A DNA stretch of 64,000 bases from Sphingomicrobium sp. XHP0239 (GTDB taxonomy: Bacteria; Pseudomonadota; Alphaproteobacteria; Sphingomonadales; Sphingomonadaceae). The stretch spans positions 930,001 through 994,000 of the forward strand of contig NZ_CP154608.1 of the NCBI RefSeq assembly GCF_039555325.1. Direction: 5' to 3'. Made by a program: the position numbers and the translations under genes. Numbering within the stretch: position 1 is the first letter of the stretch; every line of letters begins with the position of its first letter. The notes under the pieces were generated by a model, which searched no databases, was not told the origin of the DNA, and saw nothing but the letters and a program-made list of their open reading frames with translations. Positions 7,954 through 16,701 of this stretch are shown piece after piece.

Positions 7954-10209
7954 ATGGACGCAACGACCCGTGATTCTCGCTTGGAAGAGCCCGCACCCGC
8001 ACCGCGCGTGACCCCGAGCCCGCGCATGCGCATCGCGACGCTGGTCGCGGCGATCGTCCTGATTGCGACGATGGCCTATTCGGCGGACTTGCTGCTTCAC
8101 GATCATGGCTCGCCGCAGCTTTTGAGCCCACCGATGATCGCGCTGCTGATGGTCGGCAATCTCATTCCCGCGATCATCCTGCTCGTCCTTCTCTCCCGCC
8201 TGATCGCCCGGCGTCGCGGCGTGAAGCAGGGTGCGGGCGAGGGACAGCTACACATGCGCCTCGTCGCGCTCTTCTCGATCATTGCGGCGGTGCCGACCGT
8301 GGCCGTCGCGATCTTCGCCTCGCTGCTGGTTCAGTCCAGCCTCGAATTCTGGGCGTCGGAGCCGGTCGAGACCATGCTTCGCGATTCGGTAGAAATCGCC
8401 AAGACCACCTTCGATACCGAAGCGTTTGACGTCGCCACGGAAACCGCGCTGATGGGCGGCGACCTCGTGGCCGTCCTCCCCGAAACCGATCCGCGCGGAC
8501 CGGAATTCAACCAGCTTCTCGTCGATCAGACCTACGCGCGCGAACTTTGGGAATCCGCGATTTTGCGGATCGACGGAGACGAGATCGAAGTCCTTTCCGC
8601 CGTGAACCTTACCGAGCTCCCGATTGATCGCGCGCAGTTGCTCGACGCGCGAAATAAGCTGGATCCCGAGACCCCGGTCTCACTCGAGGTGCCGGGACGG
8701 ATCGCCTTCCTCGCCGATTTGCCCAATGTCGACAACGGCTACACCTACGCCGCCCGCAATATCGGCGAGGAGCTGACCGCCAACATCAACCGGGCGGAGA
8801 ATATCGACACGACCTACGACGAGACGATCGAACAATCGATCGAGAACCAGTTGCAGTTCACGCTCGCGCTCTTCTTCGGCGCCATCCTGATCGTCGCGCT
8901 CGCCATCTTCGCCGCTTTGACCCTGGCGGACCGTATCGGACGCCCCGTGGGGCAACTCGTCGCCGCCGCCGGGCGGGTGGGGCAGGGGGACTTCACCGCA
9001 CGCGTCCCGCCCCAGCCCAGTCTCGACGAAATCTCCACCCTCGCGACCGCCTTCAACCAGATGACCTCGCGGATCGAGGAGCAGACGGGCGCCCTGCTCG
9101 ACGCCAACGAACTGTCCGACCTCCGCCGCGCCTTCATCGAGGCGGTGCTGGGGTCGGTCACTGCCGGCGTCATCGCGGTCAACGACGACCATCGGATCCA
9201 GCTCATCAACCGCTCTGCGGCCATGCTCCTCGGCGATGCCGAAGAGGATCTGGTCGACAAGCGTCTCGCCGACCTGTCGACCGAACTTGACGAGATCATG
9301 CGCGGCACCGCTGCCGAGGCCAGCGTCGAACTCGCGACCGAGGGCGGTTCGCGCATTCTCGCGGTCAAGCGGGTCCGGTACGAAGAAGGGACCGTCATCA
9401 CCTTCGACGACGTCACCGATCAGCTGTCCGATCAGCGCCGCGCCGCCTGGTCCGACATCGCGCGTCGCATCGCGCACGAGATCAAGAACCCGCTCACTCC
9501 TATCCAGCTTGCCGCCGAACGGTTGCAGCGCCGCTACGGCGACACCGTCCCGGCGGACGACGAGATCTTCGCGCGTCTCACCGACACGATCGTCCGTCAG
9601 GTCGGCGACCTTCGCCGCATGGTCGACGAATTCTCCAATTTCGCGCGTATGCCCAAGCCGGTTTTTCGCGACGAGAATATCCACGACATCGCCCGCGCCG
9701 CGCTGTTCCTGCACGAAGTGGCGCATCCCGGCATCCATTTCTCGATCGATCCGCCGCACGGCGAGATCCGAATGGTCGCCGACCGGCGCCAACTGGCGCA
9801 GGCGCTCACCAACATCGTGAAGAATGCGGTCGAGGCGATCGAGGCGCGACGCAAGGCGGGCGGCGATCATTCCGACGGCGACCGTATCCTTCTCTCCGTC
9901 GCGCGCGAGAATGGAGAGGTCATCATCGATCTTGATGATACCGGGATCGGACTTCCGGCGGAACGCGAACGGCTTACCGAGCCTTATATGACGACGCGGG
10001 TTCGTGGCACGGGACTGGGGCTCGCCATCGTGAAGAAGATTGTCGAGGAGCATGAAGGACAGATCGCCTTCCTAGACCGCGCGGGAGGGGGCACGCAGGT
10101 CCGCATCCGCTTCGACGCCGCCAAGCTGGAGGAACGCGCGTCGGGAGAACCCGCCGCTCCGCTGGTGAGGGCCGGCGAGGACCATGAATATGACGAGGAC
10201 GATGCCTGA
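7954..10209 (+). CDS. ntrY: NtrY-type sensor histidine kinase
   Basis: The 751-residue membrane kinase pairs with NtrX. Three hydrophobic segments lie in the first 125 residues, with a fourth near 290-315, bounding a periplasmic region. HAMP (about 315-365, RIGRPVGQLVAAAGRVGQGD), PAS (about 375-480) and the kinase core follow. The phospho-acceptor His508 lies in RRIAHEIKNPLTPIQLAAER. The ATPase shows NIVKNAVEAIEA, DLDDTGIGLP and RGTGLGLAIVKKIVEEHEG. ATG at 7954 has GGGAG upstream; a GTG at 7936 would add six residues. NtrYX systems govern nitrogen, redox and envelope responses in alphaproteobacteria. The stop overlaps the ntrX start. Confidence 0.93.
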   Translation: MDATTRDSRLEEPAPAPRVTPSPRMRIATLVAAIVLIATMAYSADLLLHDHGSPQLLSPPMIALLMVGNLIPAIILLVLLSRLIARRRGVKQGAGEGQLHMRLVALFSIIAAVPTVAVAIFASLLVQSSLEFWASEPVETMLRDSVEIAKTTFDTEAFDVATETALMGGDLVAVLPETDPRGPEFNQLLVDQTYARELWESAILRIDGDEIEVLSAVNLTELPIDRAQLLDARNKLDPETPVSLEVPGRIAFLADLPNVDNGYTYAARNIGEELTANINRAENIDTTYDETIEQSIENQLQFTLALFFGAILIVALAIFAALTLADRIGRPVGQLVAAAGRVGQGDFTARVPPQPSLDEISTLATAFNQMTSRIEEQTGALLDANELSDLRRAFIEAVLGSVTAGVIAVNDDHRIQLINRSAAMLLGDAEEDLVDKRLADLSTELDEIMRGTAAEASVELATEGGSRILAVKRVRYEEGTVITFDDVTDQLSDQRRAAWSDIARRIAHEIKNPLTPIQLAAERLQRRYGDTVPADDEIFARLTDTIVRQVGDLRRMVDEFSNFARMPKPVFRDENIHDIARAALFLHEVAHPGIHFSIDPPHGEIRMVADRRQLAQALTNIVKNAVEAIEARRKAGGDHSDGDRILLSVARENGEVIIDLDDTGIGLPAERERLTEPYMTTRVRGTGLGLAIVKKIVEEHEGQIAFLDRAGGGTQVRIRFDAAKLEERASGEPAAPLVRAGEDHEYDEDDA

Positions 10210-11588
10210 TGGCGCTTGAGATACTGGTAGTCGATGACGAAGCCGACATCCGCGACCTCGTCGCCGGGGTGCTCGAAGACGAGGGCTACGAGGTCCGCAC
10301 TGCCGCTTCCAGCGAGGCCGCACTCGAGGAAATCGGGCAGCGTCGGCCGCATCTCGCGCTGCTCGACGTCTGGCTCCAAGGGTCCAAGCTCGACGGTCTC
10401 CAGCTGCTCGAAGAGGTAAAGAAGCGCGATCCCTCGATTCCCGTCCTGATGATCTCGGGCCACGGAAATCTCGACACCGCGGTGGCCGCCGTCGCGGCCG
10501 GTGCGGTCGATTTCATCGAAAAGCCCTTCGAGGCGTCGAAACTTCTCCATCTCGTCGAGCGCGCGACCGAAACCGACCGTCTCCGCCGCGAGAACGAACA
10601 TCTCAAGCGTCAGCAGCTGCGCGAGGAACAGCTTGAAGGCACGTCGAGCTCGATCAACGGCGTCCGCGCGACCCTCAAGCGCGTCGCCCCGACCGGCAGC
10701 CGCGTGCTCATCACCGGCCCGGCGGGCGTGGGCAAGGAAATCGCCGCGCGCATGATCCACGGCTGGTCGCCCCGATCGCGCGGGCCGTTCATCACCGTCT
10801 CGAGCGCGATGATGGCACCCGAGCGGGTCGAAGAGGAACTGTTCGGCGTCGAGGAAAACGGCGCCGCGCGCCCGGGCTTTCTCGAACAGGCCCATGGCGG
10901 CACGCTGTTCCTCGACGAGATCGCCGACATGCCCGCCAATACGCAGGCAAAGATCCTGCGCGTCCTGACCGATCAGAGCTTCACCCGCGTCGGCGGCGAT
11001 CGTCCCGTCAAGGTCGACGTGCGCGTCCTGTCCGCCACGTCGCGCGACCTCAAGGAGGAGATCGAGGAGGGCCGTTTTCGCGAGGACCTTTTCTATCGGC
11101 TCAACGTCGTCCCCGTCGACATTCCGCCGCTCAACGAGCGGCGCGAAGACATTCTGGTGCTTGCCGAGCATTTCCTTGCCCGCTTCGCCGCCGAGCGCCG
11201 CATCCGTCCCCCGCGTGTGTCGGACGAGGCGATGGCCACGCTCCAGGCGCACGACTGGCCGGGCAACGTGCGCCAACTGCGCAACATCATCGAACGCACC
11301 ATGATCCTCACCCCCGGCGACCGCGCCGACTGCATCGAGGTCGATCTGCTGCCACCGGAGGTGACCGAGGCGCAGGGATCGGGCAATGGTGCCACATCGA
11401 CCGTCGCGATGATGGGATCGCCGCTGCGAGAAGCGCGCGAGAATTTCGAGCGGGAATATCTACGCGTCCAGATCCGCCGCTTTTCGGGCAATATCTCGCG
11501 CACCGCCGCATTCATCGGCATGGAGCGTTCGGCCTTGCACCGGAAACTGAAGGCACTCGGCATCACCGAAAAGCGCGACAAGAGCTGA
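10209..11588 (+). CDS. ntrX: NtrX-type response regulator with AAA+ domain
   Basis: A 459-residue regulator with a receiver domain (acidic pocket in VVDDEADIRD, phospho-acceptor Asp53 in LLDVWL), an AAA+ domain (Walker A GPAGVGKE, Walker B GTLFLDEIADM) and a C-terminal Fis-type helix-turn-helix (NISRTAAFIGMERSALHRKL). The loop where sigma-54 activators carry GAFTGA reads ENGAARPGF, so sigma-54 contact is doubtful. NtrX proteins from other alphaproteobacteria are likewise thought to act partly without sigma-54. It overlaps ntrY upstream (TGATG) and hfq downstream (TGATG), so ntrY-ntrX-hfq-hflX look like one transcript. Confidence 0.93.
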   Translation: MALEILVVDDEADIRDLVAGVLEDEGYEVRTAASSEAALEEIGQRRPHLALLDVWLQGSKLDGLQLLEEVKKRDPSIPVLMISGHGNLDTAVAAVAAGAVDFIEKPFEASKLLHLVERATETDRLRRENEHLKRQQLREEQLEGTSSSINGVRATLKRVAPTGSRVLITGPAGVGKEIAARMIHGWSPRSRGPFITVSSAMMAPERVEEELFGVEENGAARPGFLEQAHGGTLFLDEIADMPANTQAKILRVLTDQSFTRVGGDRPVKVDVRVLSATSRDLKEEIEEGRFREDLFYRLNVVPVDIPPLNERREDILVLAEHFLARFAAERRIRPPRVSDEAMATLQAHDWPGNVRQLRNIIERTMILTPGDRADCIEVDLLPPEVTEAQGSGNGATSTVAMMGSPLREARENFEREYLRVQIRRFSGNISRTAAFIGMERSALHRKLKALGITEKRDKS

Positions 11589-12010
11589 TGGCCTCTGTCC
11601 CCGATCTTCAGGACCAGTTCCTGAACGGCGCCCGCCGCGGCGGCACCCCTGTCAGCGTCTTTCTCGTGAAGGGGGTCCGCCTGCAGGGGCAGATCAGCGG
11701 CTTCGATGCCTACAGCTTCACGCTGCGTCGCAACGAGACCGAACAACTTGTTTACAAACAAGCCGTTTCGACGATCCTCATCGCTCAGGCGCATCAGCCC
11801 GATATCATTCCCTCCGCTCGCCGCGGCGACCGTCAGGACGAATTCCTCGGCCGCCGGCACGGTCAGCGCGTGGCGCTCTATCTCGTCAATGGTGTCTCGT
11901 TGAAAGGTGACCTCGTCGCGCACGACATCTACTGCCTCCTCCTTTCCAGCGAGGACGGGCGCCAGCTGGTCTTCAAACACGCCCTCTCGACCGTGTCGGA
12001 CGCCTCGTGA
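11588..12010 (+). CDS. hfq: Hfq RNA chaperone with two tandem Sm-like domains
   Basis: A 140-residue protein containing two Hfq Sm units where most Hfq proteins have one. Unit 1 (about 6-66): LQDQFLNGARRGGTPVSVFL, VKGVRLQGQISGFD, QLVYKQAVSTI. Unit 2 (about 82-138): RQDEFLGRRHGQRVALYLV, NGVSLKGDLVAHD, QLVFKHALSTV. The Sm2 YKH motif is split in an odd way: unit 1 reads YKQ (His to Gln58), unit 2 reads FKH (Tyr to Phe129). A two-Sm Hfq has been reported for Zymomonas mobilis, also in the Sphingomonadales. It should mediate sRNA-mRNA pairing; assembly as a trimer of tandem units forming a pseudo-hexamer is inference. Coupled to ntrX and hflX by start-stop overlaps. Confidence 0.93.
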   Translation: MASVPDLQDQFLNGARRGGTPVSVFLVKGVRLQGQISGFDAYSFTLRRNETEQLVYKQAVSTILIAQAHQPDIIPSARRGDRQDEFLGRRHGQRVALYLVNGVSLKGDLVAHDIYCLLLSSEDGRQLVFKHALSTVSDAS

Positions 12011-13296
12011 GCGTCTTCGACCGCGAGGACAACGGGGCAGGGGGCCAGCGCGCCGTTCTTGCCGTGCCCGTCGTTGCCGGACATCCGCAGAGCCGCGATG
12101 CCGAGGCCCGTGCCGACGAAGCCGAGGGACTGGCGAACGCCATCGGCATCGACATCGCCGACACACTGTCCTTCAACGTGCGCAAGGTCCGTCCCGCCAC
12201 GCTGTTCGGCGGCGGTCAGACGGATGAAATTGCCGCCGCGACCGCCGCCGCCGATGCCAAACTTCTGATCGTCGATCATTCGCTTTCTCCCGTTCAGCAG
12301 AAGAAGCTCGAGGAACGCACAAAGACCAAGGTGATCGACCGCACCGGACTGATCCTCGAAATCTTCGGCGAACGGGCCGCCACCGCAGAAGGGCGGATGC
12401 AGGTCGAGCTCGCCCATCTCGACTATCAGGCCGGCCGTCTCGTGCGGTCCTGGACCCACCTCGAACGCCAGCGCGGCGGCTTCGGCTTCCTCGGCGGCCC
12501 CGGTGAGACCCAGATCGAGGCCGACCGCCGGCAGATTCGCGACCGCATGGCGCGTATTCGCAAGGAGCTGGAGCAGGTCAAGAAGACCCGCGGCCTCCAC
12601 CGCGATCGGCGCCAGCGCGCGCCATGGCCCGTCGTCGCGCTGGTCGGCTACACCAACGCCGGAAAATCGACGCTCTTCAACCGGTTGACCGAGGCTACGG
12701 TGATGGCGGAAGACCTCTTGTTCGCCACGCTCGACCCGACGATGCGCTCCGTGAAGCTGCCCGGCCACGAGAAGGTCATCCTTTCCGATACCGTCGGGTT
12801 CGTCTCCGACCTCCCGACACAGCTGGTGGCTGCCTTCCGCGCCACGCTGGAGGAAGTCGCGAGCGCCGACCTCATCCTCCACGTTCGCGACATCTCGCAT
12901 CCCGACAGCGATGCCCAGGCGAACGACGTCGACGAAGTCCTCTCCGACCTTGGCCTGGCGGAAGACGATGCGCCGCCGCGGATCGAAATCTGGAACAAGA
13001 TCGATCGGCTTGAAGGCGACACCCGCACCGCGCTTCTCGCGCAGGCGGAGCGCGAAGGCGCGCTTCCGATCAGCGCCGTCAGCGGGGAGGGGATCGACCA
13101 TCTGCGCCGGACTCTCGCCGCTGCGCTCGACCCCGACCGTGCCCGGCACGAGATCGACCTGCCCGTTTCCGACGGCGCGCGGATCAGCTGGCTGCACGCC
13201 AACGGCAATGTCCTGTCCAGCGAAGCCGAAGGGGAAACGCTCCATATGGCGGTCGAACTGTCGAGCCTCGACTGGGACCGCTTCAACGCCCTCTGA
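12007..13296 (+). CDS. hflX: Ribosome-associated GTPase HflX
   Basis: The 429-residue protein has the HflX N-terminal nucleotide-binding domain (FGGGQTDEIAAA, VVDHSLSPVQQKKLEE-like, GRMQVELAHLDYQAGRLVRS) followed by a GTPase domain with G1 ALVGYTNAGKSTLFNRLT near residue 212, G3 DTVGF, and G4 NKID. The linker GGFGFLGGPGETQIEADRR is diagnostic of HflX. The enzyme splits stalled 70S ribosomes, especially under heat stress. The GTG start overlaps the hfq stop (GTGA), the usual hfq-hflX pairing in proteobacteria. It is convergent with mazG across 12 bases. Confidence 0.96.
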   Translation: MSVFDREDNGAGGQRAVLAVPVVAGHPQSRDAEARADEAEGLANAIGIDIADTLSFNVRKVRPATLFGGGQTDEIAAATAAADAKLLIVDHSLSPVQQKKLEERTKTKVIDRTGLILEIFGERAATAEGRMQVELAHLDYQAGRLVRSWTHLERQRGGFGFLGGPGETQIEADRRQIRDRMARIRKELEQVKKTRGLHRDRRQRAPWPVVALVGYTNAGKSTLFNRLTEATVMAEDLLFATLDPTMRSVKLPGHEKVILSDTVGFVSDLPTQLVAAFRATLEEVASADLILHVRDISHPDSDAQANDVDEVLSDLGLAEDDAPPRIEIWNKIDRLEGDTRTALLAQAEREGALPISAVSGEGIDHLRRTLAAALDPDRARHEIDLPVSDGARISWLHANGNVLSSEAEGETLHMAVELSSLDWDRFNAL

Positions 13297-13308
13297 GGCG
13301 AAGTCGCT

Positions 13309-14046
13309 CTATTCGCGATCCTTGGCGGCCCGCCACAGCTCTTCCTTTTCGTCGAGGTCCATGCCCGCGAAACCCGGCGCGCGCTCGATGCTGCGAAAGC
13401 GCCGCTCGAACTTGTGAGTGGCCTTGCGAAGAGCGTCTTCCGCGTCGATCTTCAGAAATCGTGCGAGGTTAACGACCGCGAACAGAAGGTCGCCCAACTC
13501 CTCTTCCCGATGCGTGTCGTCCCGTGCCTCGGCCAGTTCGGCCAGTTCCTCGTCGATCTTGGCCCTGGCACCGCTGGCATCGGGCCAGTCGAACCCCGTC
13601 CTTGCCGCGCGCTTCTGCAACTTCTGCGCCCGTTCCAGCGCGGGGAGGGCGAGGGCGACTCCCGCGAGCGCACTCTGATCGTCCTTCTCCGCCCGTTCCG
13701 CGGCCTTGATCTCCTCCCAGCGATGATGACCGCTACCCGGATCATCGCCGAACAGGTGCGGATGCCGCCGCTCCATCTTGTCGCTGATCCTTTCGATGAC
13801 ATCGTCGAAATCGAAATCGCCGCGCTCCTCCGCCATGCGCGCGTGAAAGACCACCTGCAGTTGCAGATCGCCCAGCTCGTCGGCCAGCTCTTCCATGTCG
13901 TCGCGCTCGATCGCGTCGACCACCTCGTAGGCTTCTTCGATCGCGTATCGCGCGATGCTGCGATGGGTCTGGACCCGGTCCCATTCGCACCCCGTTTCGG
14001 GGTCGCGAAGCCGCGCCATGATCGTCTTCAGTCTCTCGATGCTCAT
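13309..14046 (-). CDS. mazG: Nucleoside triphosphate pyrophosphohydrolase MazG
   Basis: The 245-residue enzyme hydrolyses NTPs to NMP and pyrophosphate, a house-cleaning activity that also modulates ppGpp levels in E. coli. It has tandem MazG folds. The first has the metal-binding helices IEEAYEVVDAIERDDMEELA and DELGDLQLQVVFHARMAEE; the second has IDEELAELAEARDDTHREEE and LGDLLFAVVNLARFLKIDAE. The start DPETGCEWDRVQTHRS is the family signature. hflX and mazG are neighbours in many alphaproteobacteria, though here they face each other. Confidence 0.95.
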   Translation of the reverse strand: MSIERLKTIMARLRDPETGCEWDRVQTHRSIARYAIEEAYEVVDAIERDDMEELADELGDLQLQVVFHARMAEERGDFDFDDVIERISDKMERRHPHLFGDDPGSGHHRWEEIKAAERAEKDDQSALAGVALALPALERAQKLQKRAARTGFDWPDASGARAKIDEELAELAEARDDTHREEELGDLLFAVVNLARFLKIDAEDALRKATHKFERRFRSIERAPGFAGMDLDEKEELWRAAKDRE

Positions 14047-14194
14047 CGCATCTTCATAAGGCAGGAGAGATCAAAGTCGACCCGCACCGCATCATGACGT
14101 CACCAGCACCGACCCCTCTGTCCGAGGAACAAAAGGCCCATCCATCTCCTTGATAATCTGACCCTTTCAGACGGAACATCCAAAAGGACGATCC

Positions 14195-15253
14195 TTGCGC
14201 TTTCCCCTTCTTCTTGCCGCGCTGACGCTTCTTTCCTGCGACAACGAGCCCACGATGGCCGTGGCCGCGTCGGAGGACGCTCGCACGACCCGCGAGGCGA
14301 CGACCACCGGCCTCGATCCCGAGCAGGTCGACCAGCTGATCGAGCGCGCCGCATCGCTTTCCACGCTCGAAGGGTTGCTGGTTCTTCGCGACGGCGAGAC
14401 CTTAATCGAGGAACGGTTCAACGGGGGTCCGCCGCTGGATGCCGCCGTCAACATCAAGTCGGCGTCGAAGTCCGTCATTTCCGCGCTGGTCGGCATCGCC
14501 ATCGACCGCGGGATCCTCGACGGTACAGACCAGAAGGTGCTGAGTTTGCTTGCCGACGACGCCCCCAGCGACCCCGATCCGCGGCTACGCGAACTCGATA
14601 TCGGCCACCTCCTGTCGATGCAGGCGGGGCTGGAGCGGACCTCAGGCGACAATTACGGTCGCTGGGTGTCGAGCGGCGATTGGGTCGACTACGCGCTCTC
14701 GCGCCCGTTCGTGGCCGATCCGGGCGGCCGCATGCTCTATTCGACCGGCAGTACGCATCTGTTGTCCGCGATGCTGACCGAAGCCTCGGGCCGCTCAACG
14801 TGGGAACTGGCGCGCGACTGGCTGGGAATGCCGCTCGACATCGCCATCCCGCAATGGGAGCGCGATCAGCAGGGCATCTATCTCGGGGGCAACCAGATGT
14901 CGATGAGCCCGCGCGGCATGGCCCGGTTCGGAGAACTCTATCGCCTCGGCGGTACGATATCGGGCAATGAGATCGTTCCCAGCGACTGGATCGAGGCCAG
15001 TTGGACCCCGCGAACCCGTTCGCCCTGGAGCGGGGAGCAATATGGCTATGGCTGGTTTCTTACCAACCTGGCGGGTCACCCGGTCCGCTACGCGTGGGGT
15101 TATGGCGGCCAGATGATCTTCATCGTCCCCGATCTTGCGTTGACCGTCGTGATGACGTCGGACAGCAACGTCGCGCGCGGCAGCGATCACATCGACGATC
15201 TCCGCGCGCTTCTGGCTGAGCAAATCATCCCGGCAGCCGAGAAAGGGGCGTGA
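14195..15253 (+). CDS. Beta-lactamase-family serine hydrolase lipoprotein
   Basis: A 352-residue exported protein of the beta-lactamase/penicillin-binding transpeptidase fold (class C-like). The nucleophile motif S-x-x-K is Ser89-Ala-Ser-Lys92, the second motif is Tyr182-Ser-Thr, and the third region reads WGYGGQMIFIVPD near the C-terminus. The start MRFPLLLAALTLLSC is a lipoprotein signal with Cys15 as the likely lipidation site. The start is a TTG with AAGGA seven bases upstream; no ATG fits the signal peptide. Such enzymes include esterases and D-amino peptidases as well as beta-lactamases. The substrate cannot be told from sequence, so resistance should not be assumed. Confidence 0.85.
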   Translation: MRFPLLLAALTLLSCDNEPTMAVAASEDARTTREATTTGLDPEQVDQLIERAASLSTLEGLLVLRDGETLIEERFNGGPPLDAAVNIKSASKSVISALVGIAIDRGILDGTDQKVLSLLADDAPSDPDPRLRELDIGHLLSMQAGLERTSGDNYGRWVSSGDWVDYALSRPFVADPGGRMLYSTGSTHLLSAMLTEASGRSTWELARDWLGMPLDIAIPQWERDQQGIYLGGNQMSMSPRGMARFGELYRLGGTISGNEIVPSDWIEASWTPRTRSPWSGEQYGYGWFLTNLAGHPVRYAWGYGGQMIFIVPDLALTVVMTSDSNVARGSDHIDDLRALLAEQIIPAAEKGA

Positions 15254-15281
15254 TCGGTCAAGGCGGAAAACCGGCTACGAG

Positions 15282-15325
15282 CGATAATCCATAAGTCCGA
15301 TAATACATATTATGTAAAGTAGTAG
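15282..15325. other. AT-rich segment in a convergent intergenic gap
   Basis: Between the serine hydrolase stop and the convergent aspartyl protease stop lie 99 bases with an unusually AT-rich stretch containing ATAATACATATTATGT. A short pairing of AGTAGA with TCTACT follows just before the protease stop. No start codon with a ribosome site or standard terminator is evident. The function is unknown. Confidence 0.3.
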
Positions 15326-15352
15326 AAGCCGCCGAAGGCATTCGCTTGCGAT

Positions 15353-15940
15353 CTACTGCTCGAGCACCAGCCAGCGCCCCTCGACTCCCCATCGCTCCAG
15401 CGACGACAGGAAATTCATGCCCAAGACGTTCATGTCTTCCTGATCGGTAACGTGCACCGCCATGTCGTGGCGAACGATCGGCCCGAGTGCCAGTCGTTCG
15501 GCGCGTCCGCGCGACACGCGCACCACGCCATTGCCCGTCCGGACCATCTGGTCGCGCCGCGGATTGATCGACACGCCCGCCGCCACGGCCGCGGGCCGTC
15601 CCAGGGTCGTCATCGTCGCTCCGCTGTCGACGAGGAAGTTGACCGGCGTGCCGTTGACGTCGGCCTCGACCCAGAAATGCCCGTCGATCGCCATCGGGAT
15701 CCGCACTTCGCTCGAAGCCGTGATCGGCGCGCCGGTCACTTCCGATTTCAAGCGGTCGCCGACCATTCCCAGATCGTCGCGGAACGTGAAGACGATGAAG
15801 CCGGCACCGAAGATCACCACCCATGCCGCCGCCATCCGAAGCAGGCGCAGGATGGGTTCCTTGCGGGTCAGCAGCGCCGAGACGATGATCGCCGCCGCCA
15901 TGAGGATATAGACACCGCCGAGCATCCAGTCGTTGGTCAA
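15353..15940 (-). CDS. Membrane-anchored retropepsin-like aspartyl protease
   Basis: About 195 residues with two N-terminal hydrophobic segments (MLGGVYILMAAAIIVSALL and MAAAWVVIFGAGFIVFTF), then a periplasmic clan-AA aspartic protease fold: DGHFWVEADVNGTPVNFLVD, active site DSGATMTTL, and the late hydrophobic-Gly NVLGMNFLSSL. This matches the TIGR02281-type single-lobe aspartyl protease family that must dimerise to act. The substrate is unknown. The TTG at 15940 overlaps the stop of the upstream hydrolase gene (TTGA); an ATG at 15925 is the alternative. It is the last gene of the dacC-tmk-holB-metG-tatD-MBL operon. Confidence 0.85.
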   Translation of the reverse strand: MTNDWMLGGVYILMAAAIIVSALLTRKEPILRLLRMAAAWVVIFGAGFIVFTFRDDLGMVGDRLKSEVTGAPITASSEVRIPMAIDGHFWVEADVNGTPVNFLVDSGATMTTLGRPAAVAAGVSINPRRDQMVRTGNGVVRVSRGRAERLALGPIVRHDMAVHVTDQEDMNVLGMNFLSSLERWGVEGRWLVLEQ

Positions 15941-16701
15941 AGGATCACTTCCATTCCGTCGTAAGCAGGCACCGCCCAATCTGGCAGCTCCTCGCTTAAC
16001 TGGGCATGATCCATGCTGTTATCCAGATGCGTGAGGATCAGCCGCCCGACGCCAAGCTCGCGCGCCGCGTCCAGCACCATCTCCAGATGCGCATGCGTCG
16101 GATGGGGTTCGCGACGAACGCAATCGCATAACCATATGTCGACGCCGCGATACAGCGCGCGCATGTCCTCGGTCATCGTCTCGAAATCGATGGCGTAGGC
16201 GAACGATCGGCCGTTCCGGTCGAAGCGGATGCCCAAGCTGGTGATCCCGCCGTGCGGCTGGTCGACGAAGGACAGACGGCCGCCGCCCCAATCCATCGGA
16301 CCTTCGATCGGATGTTCGGTGAACAATGCCTTGTAGAGGCCGCGATCCTCGAAGGCATAGCCGAACCGCGCCTTCAACCGCTCGAGCGTATCGGCCCGCG
16401 CATGGATTGGCACCCGCGCGCCGCCGTTCCAGCGACAGGCGCGCAAGTCGTCGATCCCGTGACAATGGTCGGCATGGTCGTGCGTGATGATGACGTCATC
16501 GACCGTGCCGACCTCGGCATCGAGCAATTGTTCGCGCAGATCGGGACCGCAATCGACCAGCATCCGCTGGCCGTCGCCTTCCATCAGGATTGCCGCACGC
16601 CGCCGTCTGTTGCGCGGGTCTTCTGGATCGCACGCGCCCCAGTCGTTTCCGATTCGCGGAACCCCCGACGATGTACCGCTGCCAAGGACGCGGATTTTCA
16701 C
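15937..16701 (-). CDS. MBL-fold metallohydrolase (PhnP/RNase Z-like)
   Basis: The 254-residue protein has the metallo-beta-lactamase fold: LGSGTSSGVPRIGNDWGACD at the N-terminus, LVDCGPDLREQLL, and the zinc motif His74-x-His76-x-Asp78-His79 in ITHDHADHCHGIDDLR. Later ligands lie in FAYAIDFET and LILTHLDNSMD. The sequence is like the PhnP/lipoate-protein ligase-associated phosphodiesterase group often found immediately after tatD. A cyclic phosphodiester or nucleotide substrate is inferred from the family. Its ATG overlaps the tatD stop, and its own stop overlaps the protease start. Confidence 0.88.
   Translation of the reverse strand: MKIRVLGSGTSSGVPRIGNDWGACDPEDPRNRRRRAAILMEGDGQRMLVDCGPDLREQLLDAEVGTVDDVIITHDHADHCHGIDDLRACRWNGGARVPIHARADTLERLKARFGYAFEDRGLYKALFTEHPIEGPMDWGGGRLSFVDQPHGGITSLGIRFDRNGRSFAYAIDFETMTEDMRALYRGVDIWLCDCVRREPHPTHAHLEMVLDAARELGVGRLILTHLDNSMDHAQLSEELPDWAVPAYDGMEVIL

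Noticed and set aside
8680..10053. Long minus-strand frame over ntrY
   Set aside because: Shadow of the kinase gene; no homology visible, no ribosome site.
14195..15253. Serine hydrolase as an antibiotic-resistance beta-lactamase
   Set aside because: The fold is shared by esterases and peptidases; the motifs here do not show beta-lactamase specificity.
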